Below, in pieces: positions 8,230-15,141 of a stretch of DNA of 20,912 bases; the stretch's first letter is position 1, and each line of letters begins with the position of its first letter. The notes beneath the pieces were generated by a model that was not told the DNA's origin, searched no databases, and saw only the letters and a program-made list of their open reading frames with translations. The position numbers and the translations under genes were made by a program. The DNA is taken from positions 1 through 20,912 of the forward strand of contig NYVS01000045.1 in NCBI GenBank assembly GCA_002684755.1, in the 5' to 3' direction. Source of the DNA: Phycisphaerae bacterium (GTDB lineage: Bacteria; Planctomycetota; Phycisphaerae; Phycisphaerales; SM1A02).

Positions 8230-8245
8230 CGGATCGCGGCCCGGG

Positions 8246-9100
8246 TCAGTCGTCCTCGAGCAGTCGACGGATCGCGTCCCCCACCCCGGTGCCCGGCGGC
8301 CCGGTTCGTCGATCGGAAACCGCGACCACGCGGGGATCGGCGTTCTCCATCGCGATCCCGATGCCCGCGTTCCCCACCATGCCCACGTCGTTCAATCCAT
8401 CGCCGATGGCCACCACCGCCTCGGTCGCGAACCCCCGCCGCCGGGCGAGCCCCTCGAGCATCGTCCACTTGTCGACGGTGGGATCGAACGCCTCGAGGAG
8501 GTGGATGCGATCACCGGCCACCTCGGATTCGACGACCGCCTCCCAGGCCTGAAGCAGCACGCGATCCCCGAGCTCCTCGAGGATCTCCTCGACCACGTGA
8601 CCGAGGACGGAACCGACCGCGGTCGTTCCGACGCGGACCGTGTGCTCCAACGTCGGGACGTCGGCCAGATGCTCGACCCAGCGGGCGTTCACATCGTGCC
8701 GTTCGAACCCCCATCGCGTCGCCTCGCTGACGGCATCGTTCCCGATCATCCAGTAGTCGCATCCGGCCTCCGGGGCGTCCTGAAGGAGATGGACGACGTG
8801 GCCGTGACGACGCAGGTTGGTCGCCACCGCCGAGGCGACCTCGGGATGCACCACGCTTCGTTCGAGCGTCTCACCGGTCGCGGCGTCGTGCAGCAGCGCG
8901 CCGCCCGCCGCGATCATCGGTCCGGTGGCCTCGATGGGCTGCAGCGCCTCGAGCGATTCCGACCATGATCTTCCGGTCGCGATCACCACTTCCACGCCCG
9001 CGGCACGAGCCGCGTCGATCGCCGCCCGGTCGGTATCCGTGACGCCCCCCCGGGTGAGCAGCGTTCCGTCGAGGTCGATGGCGATGAGATCGGGCTTCAT
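8246..9100 (-). CDS. HAD-superfamily Cof-type phosphatase
   Basis: Soluble HAD hydrolase of the Cof/YbiV-like class with a C2 cap, 284 residues from ATG 9100. Motif I is DLDGT (nucleophile D9, acid D11), motif II is IATGR (T42), the motif III lysine is K211 (VDKWTML), and motif IV is GDGLNDVGM (D234, D238). The cap domain lies between residues about 80 and 190. Such enzymes dephosphorylate small sugar phosphates or flavin-pathway intermediates; the substrate cannot be read from sequence. An ATG at 9118 would add six residues (MTAPRT) and is equally possible; neither has a clear Shine-Dalgarno sequence. It is divergent from the phosphotransferase-like gene and lies 28 bases upstream of the oxidoreductase-like gene on the same strand, so it may share transcripts with it. 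Confidence 0.9.
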   Translation of the reverse strand: MKPDLIAIDLDGTLLTRGGVTDTDRAAIDAARAAGVEVVIATGRSWSESLEALQPIEATGPMIAAGGALLHDAATGETLERSVVHPEVASAVATNLRRHGHVVHLLQDAPEAGCDYWMIGNDAVSEATRWGFERHDVNARWVEHLADVPTLEHTVRVGTTAVGSVLGHVVEEILEELGDRVLLQAWEAVVESEVAGDRIHLLEAFDPTVDKWTMLEGLARRRGFATEAVVAIGDGLNDVGMVGNAGIGIAMENADPRVVAVSDRRTGPPGTGVGDAIRRLLEDD

Positions 9101-9143
9101 GGTGCGTGGGGCGGTCATTCGGACACGAAAAGGGCGTCGTCGG

Positions 9144-9149
9144 AGCATA
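9144..9149 (-). promoter_or_regulatory. Candidate -10 element for the HAD phosphatase gene
   Basis: TATGCT on the minus strand would place transcription near 9137, about 19 bases before the ATG at 9118 or 37 before the one at 9100. No strong -35 is visible. It lies in the 99-base divergent gap. Confidence 0.3.
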
Positions 9150-9182
9150 CGGGATCCACCGCGGTGAAACGACGTTGCCGCG

Positions 9183-9191
9183 TGGTAGGAT
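9183..9191 (+). promoter_or_regulatory. Candidate extended -10 element for the phosphotransferase gene
   Basis: TGGTAGGAT matches TG-N-TANNAT. The ATG at 9200 follows after 8 bases, so a transcript would be leaderless or nearly so. A GAGG at 9193-9196 is only 3 bases from the ATG, too close for a normal Shine-Dalgarno interaction. Confidence 0.42.
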
Positions 9192-9199
9192 TGAGGCTG

Positions 9200-10183
9200 A
9201 TGACGACGGTTCCGGAAGAAACCTCGGCCTCGGTTCCAACCGACGAACGCCGGACGATTCTCGGCCACGCCCTCGGTCCGGTACTTCAGGAGACCCTGTC
9301 GGGCCGGCTGGGGGACATCCGATGGTTCCGAACCGACTGGCAACGCAGCGGGGCCGCGACCGGTCGGGCACGCTGGAGCGAACCGACGGGCGAACAGGTC
9401 GACGTCGTGATCAAACTTCCGGTGAGCGAACGTGAGTACCGATGGCTCGGCCGGCTCCAGAACGCAGCCCCGCCGCTTCCCGTGCCGAGGCTCGTGGCAT
9501 CCGGGGACGTGCTCGGTGGGTACGACCTCGCCTGGGTCGTCATCGAGCACCTGCCGTTCGGGCCGCTCGGCACGCATTGGGAAGACGATCACATCCTTCG
9601 CATGACCGATGCCGTGGCCCGTTTCCAGGCCGCGGCGGCGGGACACCCAATCGATCGAAAAACTCGTCAGGAGGACTGGGAAGGTCTGCTGAAGCGATCA
9701 CGCGAGGCGGTGCGTGGCCAGAAGATCAGCCAGGCCACTCGATGGCGAAAGATCCTGAAATCGGTGGCTCGACATCTCGATGCGATCGTCGAGGAATGGC
9801 GAAGCCGCGCTCCGATCGCCTGGATCCACGGCGACCTCCACCTCGCCAACGGCATGGTCCGCGACGAGGAAGGCACCGGCCCGGTGGTCCTGATCGATCT
9901 CGCCGAGGTCCGGCCCGGGCACTGGGTGGAGGACGCGGTCTACCTCGAACGACTGCACTGGGCCCGACCTGAACGACTCAAGGGGCGAAGTCCCGTCCGG
10001 CTGCTCGCCGCCGCGCGACGCCGGCTCGGACTCGAGGTGGACGAGGATCACCCCCGGCTCGCGGATCTGCGCCGGATCCTCCTCGCCGCGTGCGCCCCGG
10101 CCTTCCTGAGGACGGAGGGCGTGCCTGCGTACCTCGATGCGGCCCTCGATCATCTGGAGCGGGGTCTGCGGCGATTCGCCTGA
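9200..10183 (+). CDS. Aminoglycoside-phosphotransferase-fold kinase, substrate unknown
   Basis: A 327-residue protein of the APH/choline-kinase-like fold. The catalytic loop is IHGDLHLANGM, with H210, D212 and N217. The metal-binding Asp is D233 in LIDLAEVRPGHWVEDA. An N-lobe Lys (VVIKLPV, K72) and hinge VIEHLPFGPLG (114-124) are also visible. The DLAEV form replaces the more usual DFG or DWE. Members phosphorylate hydroxyl groups of antibiotics, amino alcohols or sugars; chromosomal copies like this one, with housekeeping neighbours, are rarely resistance genes. ATG 9200 is preferred over an upstream frame start at 9164 because a -10-like element lies between them. The gene is divergent from the HAD phosphatase. 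The next plus-strand gene follows 136 bases later with its own promoter-like element. Confidence 0.82.
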   Translation: MTTVPEETSASVPTDERRTILGHALGPVLQETLSGRLGDIRWFRTDWQRSGAATGRARWSEPTGEQVDVVIKLPVSEREYRWLGRLQNAAPPLPVPRLVASGDVLGGYDLAWVVIEHLPFGPLGTHWEDDHILRMTDAVARFQAAAAGHPIDRKTRQEDWEGLLKRSREAVRGQKISQATRWRKILKSVARHLDAIVEEWRSRAPIAWIHGDLHLANGMVRDEEGTGPVVLIDLAEVRPGHWVEDAVYLERLHWARPERLKGRSPVRLLAAARRRLGLEVDEDHPRLADLRRILLAACAPAFLRTEGVPAYLDAALDHLERGLRRFA

Positions 10184-10252
10184 GGCCCCTCGGCGCGTCT
10201 CCGGACCGGTGTTTCCGCGATCTCGAAAGCCGCTCGTACCGGGCGGCGGGCC

Positions 10253-10261
10253 TGCTACCAT
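10253..10261 (+). promoter_or_regulatory. Extended -10 promoter element
   Basis: TGCTACCAT, identical to the element before ispH. Transcription near 10268 would give a leader of about 52 bases to the ATG at 10320. No good -35 is seen 16-18 bases upstream. Confidence 0.5.
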
Positions 10262-10274
10262 GCGGGGTCCTGAA

Positions 10275-10291
10275 CCGTCGTCGGTCGACGG
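10275..10291 (+). other. Hairpin in the predicted leader of the membrane-protein gene
   Basis: CCGTCG-TCGGT-CGACGG is a 6-base stem with a 5-base loop. It is flanked by GTCC (10267-10270) and GGAC (10295-10298), which can extend the stem across an internal loop. It would form at the very 5' end of the predicted transcript and ends 22 bases before the outer limit of the start region. Confidence 0.35.
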
Positions 10292-10319
10292 ACTGGACAC
10301 CGTGTGGAGCTCCCCGACC

Positions 10320-11192
10320 ATGGACGATCGTCTCAAGCAGGTCCAGACCACCGACCTGACCGATTCCCGCCTCAATCACGAGTTCGTCGCCTGGCTCAAG
10401 ACGTCGGGCATGAACTACCTGCTCATGCTGCTGCTGGTCGCCTGCGCGTTCCTCGCGTGGGACTGGTGGAACCGCAAGCAGGACGAAGCGATCGACACGG
10501 CGTGGACCGAGCTCTCGTCCGCGACGAGTCCGGCGGCCCTTCGCGGCGTCGCCGACACCCACGCTTCCGTCGATGGTGTCGCGGAACTCTCGCTCCTCAC
10601 CGCGGGCGACATTCTGCTGCAGTCGGCCCGCACCGGCCTTCGCCCCGGTCTCGCCGCCGGCGACGAAGGCGCGGAACTCACGGCCGAGGACAAGACCAGC
10701 ACGCTCCAGGAGGCCGACGGATTCTTCGCCGAAGCCGTCCAGCTCGCCTCGGCCCGACCCGGGTTCGCCGGCAAGCCGATGATGATCGCGGGGCTTTTCG
10801 GAAGAGCCGCGGTCGCCGAAAGCGCCGGCCGACTCGACGATGCGCGGACGCACCTCGAGGAAGTGGTCAAGATCTCGACGCCCGAGTATCCCCCGTTGGC
10901 TGAACAAGCGACCGCCCGCCTCGAGAACCTCGACGGCATCAGCGCCCACGCAAGCCTTCCGAACCAGGGTGATCTCCCGGTGGTCGCGGTCGGCGAAGAG
11001 GAGGCCTTCACGGTCCCCGCCGCGGACGATCTGCTCGAGATGTTCGAAACCGAGGACGATGAGGCCGCGGAAGCCGCCGAGGTCGAGGATGGCGACGACG
11101 CCGCGGACGCCGCCGGTGCCGCCGCCGAGACGACGCCCGAGGCCGAGTCCACCGAGCCCACCGAGCCCGCCGAGACGCCCGCGGCCCCGTGA
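10320..11192 (+). CDS. Membrane-anchored protein with TPR-like domain and acidic C-terminal tail
   Basis: A 290-residue protein of unknown function. A short N-terminal stretch precedes one hydrophobic segment (residues about 31-50, MNYLLMLLLVACAFLAWDWW). The rest is predicted extracytoplasmic by similarity in layout to YfgM-like anchored TPR proteins. Residues about 55-210 are Ala-rich helices with helix-turn-helix text such as ADGFFAEAVQLASARP and GRLDDARTHLEEVVK, suggesting one to three degenerate TPR units. The tail (about 225-290) is very rich in Glu, Asp, Ala and Pro, ends in TEPTEPAETPAAP, and looks disordered. ATG 10320 is chosen because the hydrophobic segment and leader spacing fit. 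The stop overlaps the next start as GTGA, coupling it to the pseudouridine synthase. Relation to YfgM is a guess from architecture. Confidence 0.75.
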   Translation: MDDRLKQVQTTDLTDSRLNHEFVAWLKTSGMNYLLMLLLVACAFLAWDWWNRKQDEAIDTAWTELSSATSPAALRGVADTHASVDGVAELSLLTAGDILLQSARTGLRPGLAAGDEGAELTAEDKTSTLQEADGFFAEAVQLASARPGFAGKPMMIAGLFGRAAVAESAGRLDDARTHLEEVVKISTPEYPPLAEQATARLENLDGISAHASLPNQGDLPVVAVGEEEAFTVPAADDLLEMFETEDDEAAEAAEVEDGDDAADAAGAAAETTPEAESTEPTEPAETPAAP

Positions 11193-12442
11193 CCGGCCGC
11201 GACGAGTCCGACGACGCCGTTCCGCCGGCGTCCCCGACCACCCCGACGCCGGAATCCGGCGAAGGCAAGGGAACGGGCGAAGGCGAGCGACCGGGCGAGA
11301 CCGAGGATGCCGCGCTCTTCGACGCCGGCGGCAAGGTGGACCGCGATGCGATCTACCGCCAGCACGAGACCCGGTCCGACGACGACACGCCGGTGCAGGT
11401 CCGGCTCGAACTGACCCGGGACCTCAAGAAACGGCTCGACCGCTATCTCGTCGATCGCATCCCCTTCATGAGTCGGACCGCCTTGCAGCGGCTCATCGAC
11501 GAGGACGCGGTCACCGTGAATGGCCGTCGACCGAAGGCGAGCACGCGACTCCGGCTCGGCGACGTGGTCGAGGCGGTGCTCCCCCCCCCGCCCTCGAACG
11601 AGATCCCCCCCGAGAACATCCCGCTCGACGTGCTGTTCGAGGACGACCATCTGATCGTCCTGAACAAGCAGCCCGACATCATCGCCCCCCCGGCGCGGGC
11701 CATGAAGTCGGGGACCATCGTCAACGCCCTGAGCTGGCGCTTCCGCCACGAGACGTCCGGCGGACTCTCCTCGGTCGGCGAGGAATTCGCCCGTCCCGGC
11801 GTGGTGCATCGCCTCGATCGGTTCACGTCCGGCGCCATGGTCGCGGCGAAGACCGACACCGCCCACTGGCGACTCGGCCACCAGTTCCAGGCCCGGACCG
11901 TCGACAAGCGGTATCTCGCGATCGTCCACGGCGTGGTGCGTCGCGATCAGGACCTGATCGATCTTCCGCTCGGGCGACACCCCAGGATCTTCGACCGCTA
12001 CGCGGTTCGTCACGACGAGGCCGGCAAGGAGGCGCGGACGATCTACCGCGTCCGCGAACGGTACGACGGCTTCACGCTCGTCGAGCTCCAGCTCCTCACC
12101 GGTCGCACCCATCAGATCCGAATCCACCTCTCGGAGATCGGTCATCCGATCGTCGGCGACGACTACTACGGTGGACGGAAGCTCCCCCGCCGGGCGGTGG
12201 TCCCGAAGCGTGCCGAAGCCGACGGCCGATCGAGCGACGCCCCGCTGATGGCCCGGCAGGCCCTCCATGCGGCGCGGCTCGAGTTCGATCATCCGATCGC
12301 CGGAGACCGGCGCACCTTCGAGGCGCCGCTCTGGCCGGACATCCGCGGCTTCCTCGATGCCCTCCGCGAGCACCGCGAACCCGTCCCGGTCGAATCGGCC
12401 GAGGCGATCGTGGACATCGATCGGGACGTCCGCGAGGACTGA
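11189..12442 (+). CDS. RluA/RluD-family rRNA pseudouridine synthase
   Basis: A 417-residue RluA-family enzyme that isomerises uridine to pseudouridine in RNA, most likely 23S rRNA. An S4 RNA-binding domain spans residues about 81-130 (KRLDRYLVDRIPFMSRTALQ, then VTVNGRRPKAS). The catalytic motif is VVHRLDRFTSGAMV, with Asp210. Later family motifs are KRYLAIVHG and LLTGRTHQIRIHL, followed by HPIVGDDYYGG. The GTG start overlaps the upstream stop. The first 70 or so residues are Pro/Glu/Gly-rich and look disordered, so a shorter product is possible. The RluD layout (S4 domain plus catalytic domain) is clear, but the exact target uridines cannot be told from sequence. It converges on mraY with 12 bases between stop codons. 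Confidence 0.9.
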   Translation: MTGRDESDDAVPPASPTTPTPESGEGKGTGEGERPGETEDAALFDAGGKVDRDAIYRQHETRSDDDTPVQVRLELTRDLKKRLDRYLVDRIPFMSRTALQRLIDEDAVTVNGRRPKASTRLRLGDVVEAVLPPPPSNEIPPENIPLDVLFEDDHLIVLNKQPDIIAPPARAMKSGTIVNALSWRFRHETSGGLSSVGEEFARPGVVHRLDRFTSGAMVAAKTDTAHWRLGHQFQARTVDKRYLAIVHGVVRRDQDLIDLPLGRHPRIFDRYAVRHDEAGKEARTIYRVRERYDGFTLVELQLLTGRTHQIRIHLSEIGHPIVGDDYYGGRKLPRRAVVPKRAEADGRSSDAPLMARQALHAARLEFDHPIAGDRRTFEAPLWPDIRGFLDALREHREPVPVESAEAIVDIDRDVRED

Positions 12443-12458
12443 ACCGCGACCCGGTCAG
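12439..12458. terminator. Hairpin spanning convergent pseudouridine-synthase and mraY stops
   Basis: Arms CTGA(a)CCG and CGGTCAG pair over a 5-base loop, with one bulged A. The stops of both convergent genes lie within the arms. As at 4874-4890, no T-tract follows, so a terminator role is only possible. Confidence 0.3.
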
Positions 12459-13714
12459 CGCAGTTTCACGAGCGCGAACGCCGCCATCGAGAGCACGATG
12501 GTGATCAACCAGAATCGCGTCACGACCTGCTGCTCGCTCCATCCGCCCAGGTGGAAGTGGTGATGGATCGGACTGCAGCGCAGAAGACGTCGCCCCTTCC
12601 CGGTGCGGATCCTCGTGAACTTGAACCAGCCGACCTGCAGCACGACGCTTCCCATCTCGAGGAAGAAGATGCCGCCGATCACCACGAGCAGCGCCTCCTG
12701 GCGGATCGCGACCGCGAGGTAGCCGAGCAGCCCGCCGAGCGCGAGGCTTCCGGTGTCGCCCATGAAGACCATCGCGGGACTCGAGTTGAACCACAGGAAT
12801 CCGAGGCACGATCCGATCATCGCGCCGGCCACCACCATCAGGTCCGCCGTTCCCGGCACGTGCGGCACCAGCAGGGACTGGGCCTCGACCTGACTTCCCG
12901 CGATGTGCACCAGGATCATGAAGGCGACCGAGGCGAAACCCACCACGCCGGCCGCGAGTCCGTCCATGCCGTCCGAGATGTTGACGGCGTTGCTGGTACC
13001 CGCGATCACCAGGGTGCCGAGCAGCACGAAGCCGCCGAGTCCGAGCACCATCACGCTCGGATTGAGCGGGAGCCCGAACATCGTCTCGCCGCCGTCGGCG
13101 AAGGGATCCGCTTCGACGGGCGTGTCCCAGGTCTTCTGGAACGGCAGGTTCAGCACGCGGGCGGAGTCCTGCCAGATCTCCGCCTGGGCGCCGACCCCAC
13201 CGATGGGATTGACCGTGGCCTGCGTGAAGATGACCCACGAGAAGAGCGCGGCGAGCCCGAGCTGGAAGAGCAGCTTCTCCCACGGCAGCAGGCCGTCCCG
13301 GGATCCTGGCGTCCGCCGGGCGGAGGTGAGTTTCAACCAGTCGTCGAACATCCCGAGCACCGAATACGCGACGAGCACCGCGATCGCGAGGTGGATGTAG
13401 CGACTTCGAAGTTCCGCGAGCAGCAGGATCGTGATCAGGATCGAGCCGCAGATCAGGATCCCCCCCATCGTCGGGGTGCCGGCCCGCGATCGCATGAGAT
13501 CGTTGAGGTCCGCGTTGTGGAACTCCGGGGAATCGCCGACCTTCTGCCGGAGCAGCCAGCGGATGACGGGGCGTCCGAACGCGAGCACCAGCCCGAACGA
13601 GACGAGCACCGCGAGGAACGCTCGGAACTCGACCTGGAACACGACTTGGAGGATCCGGATGAGGCCGGTCTCCTCGAGCGGCCCCTTCAACGATTCCACG
13701 AGGTGATAGATCAA
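12455..13714 (-). CDS. mraY: Phospho-N-acetylmuramoyl-pentapeptide-transferase MraY
   Basis: Polytopic inner-membrane enzyme that transfers phospho-MurNAc-pentapeptide to undecaprenyl phosphate, forming lipid I. The 419-residue product has the Asp pair at 124-125 (FDDWLK), NAVNISDGMDGLA at 242-254, catalytic Asp320 in MGDTGSL, and HHHFHLGGWSEQ at 384-395. Multiple hydrophobic segments fit the ten-helix family topology. It is about 60 residues longer than the E. coli protein. Much of the excess is in a loop between residues about 170 and 218, rich in polar and acidic residues (EADPFADGGE). The start is TTG at 13714, overlapping the murF stop as TTGA; the N-terminus MIYHLVESL matches the family, so no later start is credible. 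Last gene of the def-to-mraY cluster seen here. Confidence 0.95.
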   Translation of the reverse strand: MIYHLVESLKGPLEETGLIRILQVVFQVEFRAFLAVLVSFGLVLAFGRPVIRWLLRQKVGDSPEFHNADLNDLMRSRAGTPTMGGILICGSILITILLLAELRSRYIHLAIAVLVAYSVLGMFDDWLKLTSARRTPGSRDGLLPWEKLLFQLGLAALFSWVIFTQATVNPIGGVGAQAEIWQDSARVLNLPFQKTWDTPVEADPFADGGETMFGLPLNPSVMVLGLGGFVLLGTLVIAGTSNAVNISDGMDGLAAGVVGFASVAFMILVHIAGSQVEAQSLLVPHVPGTADLMVVAGAMIGSCLGFLWFNSSPAMVFMGDTGSLALGGLLGYLAVAIRQEALLVVIGGIFFLEMGSVVLQVGWFKFTRIRTGKGRRLLRCSPIHHHFHLGGWSEQQVVTRFWLITIVLSMAAFALVKLR

Positions 13715-15141
13715 CCGCGAGCCTCCCAGGTTTCCAGAATCGACACGACCACCTTGTCCAGCCCCACCGCGCGGGATCCCTTGAACAGGATCGCATCTCC
13801 GGCCGCGACGTGCTCCGCGAGCAGCGTCGCCGCCGCATCACCGTCCGCGACCTGATGCAGCCCGCCCTCGAACCCGGCGTTCCGGGCGCCTCGGCCGATC
13901 GCCGCGACGTCGTCCCCGCCCACCAGCACGATCTCGTCCGACACGTTCGCGGCCGCCGCGCCCACCGCTTCGTGGAGGGACGCCGACCGCGTTCCGAGCT
14001 CCCGCATTCCGCCCAATACCGCGATCCGGCGGGTGGCCGTGGTCGAGATCTCCGCGAACGTCTCGAGCGACGCCCGCATCGACTCGGGATTCGCGTTGTA
14101 CGTGTCGTCCACGACCTCGATGCCGTTCACCACGTGGCGGACGAACCGCATCGGGGGCGGCTCGAGTTCCGCGAGTCTCCGGGCGATGTCGGCGTCGACG
14201 ACCCCCAGCCGACGGGCGAGCTCGACCACCGCGATCGCGTTGATCGCGTTGTGTCGGCCGTCGAGACCGACGTCACCGGTGAAGTCACCGAGTTCGATCG
14301 TCTGTCCGCCGCCCGACCGCACCGACCGGTCCAGCAACCTTCGATCGGCGGCGCCGGCGTCGCCGTAGGTCACGATCGACCCGCCGGCCGCGCGTCGGCC
14401 GGCGATCTCCTCGGCGATCACCTCGGCATCGACGTTCACGATCGCGGTGCCGGCGTTCTTCGCCACGGCGTCGATCAAGGCGGCTTTTTCAGCCGCGATG
14501 GCGGCCTCCGACCCGAACCCGCCGAGGTGGGCCCGCCCGACGCCGGAAAGGATGCCGATCGCCGGGTCGGCGATTCCGGCGAGGTGGCCGATTTCGCCGG
14601 GGGCGTTGGTGCCGATCTCCAGCAGCACCCAGCGGTCGTCCTCGCGGGCCTCGAGGATCGTGAGCGGCACGCCGAGATCGTTGTTGAAACTGCGGATGCT
14701 CGCGGTGCCCGGACCGAGTTCCGCGAGGACCCGCTCCGCCATGGAGCGGATCGTGGTCTTGCCGGAGGAGCCGGTGATTCCGATCACCACGCCGCGGAGT
14801 CGACGTCGATGGTCTCGTGCGAGCGCCGCCAGGGCCGGGCGGATCTCGGCGACCGCGATCCCGGGCAGGCCTTCGGGCAGCTTCCCGCCGCCGTCGAGAA
14901 ACCGTGATTCGACGAGGGCCGCGGTCGCCCCGGCGTCGCGAGCGGCCTCCAGATGATCATGTCCATCGTGACGATCTCCGGGGATCGCGACGAAGAGCCG
15001 TCCCGCAAGCGTCGCGCGGGTGTCCGTACCGACCCCGTGCACTTCCGGATCTTCTGGTTCGTCGTGACCGGCGCGGGCTCGATCACCGACCGGACGACCC
15101 CCGACGATGTCGGCGATTTCGCGGAGACGTCTGCGAATCAA
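13711..15141 (-). CDS. murF: UDP-MurNAc-tripeptide--D-alanyl-D-alanine ligase MurF
   Basis: Cytoplasmic Mur ligase that adds D-Ala-D-Ala to the UDP-MurNAc-tripeptide using ATP. The 476-residue protein has the ATP P-loop GITGSSGKTT (residues 121-130) and the family's RSFNNDLGVPLT segment. Also present are LLEIGTNAPGEI, HNAINAIA and VVDDTYNANPESM, the last being a MurF hallmark that distinguishes it from MurE. Domain I (residues about 34-60, VGTDTRATLAGRLFVA) binds UDP. The start is TTG at 15141, overlapping the murE stop as TTGA. No better start is found nearby, and the N-terminal residues fit a short lead-in to the UDP domain. Product feeds MraY, encoded next. Confidence 0.95.
   Translation of the reverse strand: MIRRRLREIADIVGGRPVGDRARAGHDEPEDPEVHGVGTDTRATLAGRLFVAIPGDRHDGHDHLEAARDAGATAALVESRFLDGGGKLPEGLPGIAVAEIRPALAALARDHRRRLRGVVIGITGSSGKTTIRSMAERVLAELGPGTASIRSFNNDLGVPLTILEAREDDRWVLLEIGTNAPGEIGHLAGIADPAIGILSGVGRAHLGGFGSEAAIAAEKAALIDAVAKNAGTAIVNVDAEVIAEEIAGRRAAGGSIVTYGDAGAADRRLLDRSVRSGGGQTIELGDFTGDVGLDGRHNAINAIAVVELARRLGVVDADIARRLAELEPPPMRFVRHVVNGIEVVDDTYNANPESMRASLETFAEISTTATRRIAVLGGMRELGTRSASLHEAVGAAAANVSDEIVLVGGDDVAAIGRGARNAGFEGGLHQVADGDAAATLLAEHVAAGDAILFKGSRAVGLDKVVVSILETWEARG

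Noticed and set aside
9157..9166. Perfect 10-base palindrome CACCGCGGTG in the divergent gap between the HAD phosphatase and phosphotransferase genes
   Set aside because: A palindrome of this length is expected many times by chance in 21 kb of GC-rich DNA, and no second copy was seen nearby.
9200..10183. An antibiotic-resistance role for the phosphotransferase-fold gene
   Set aside because: No mobile-element context or resistance-specific features; the fold is shared by many housekeeping kinases.
10184..10252. Possible terminator after the phosphotransferase gene
   Set aside because: Only a 4-base stem (GAGG/CCTC) with a 2-base loop and no T-tract was found.
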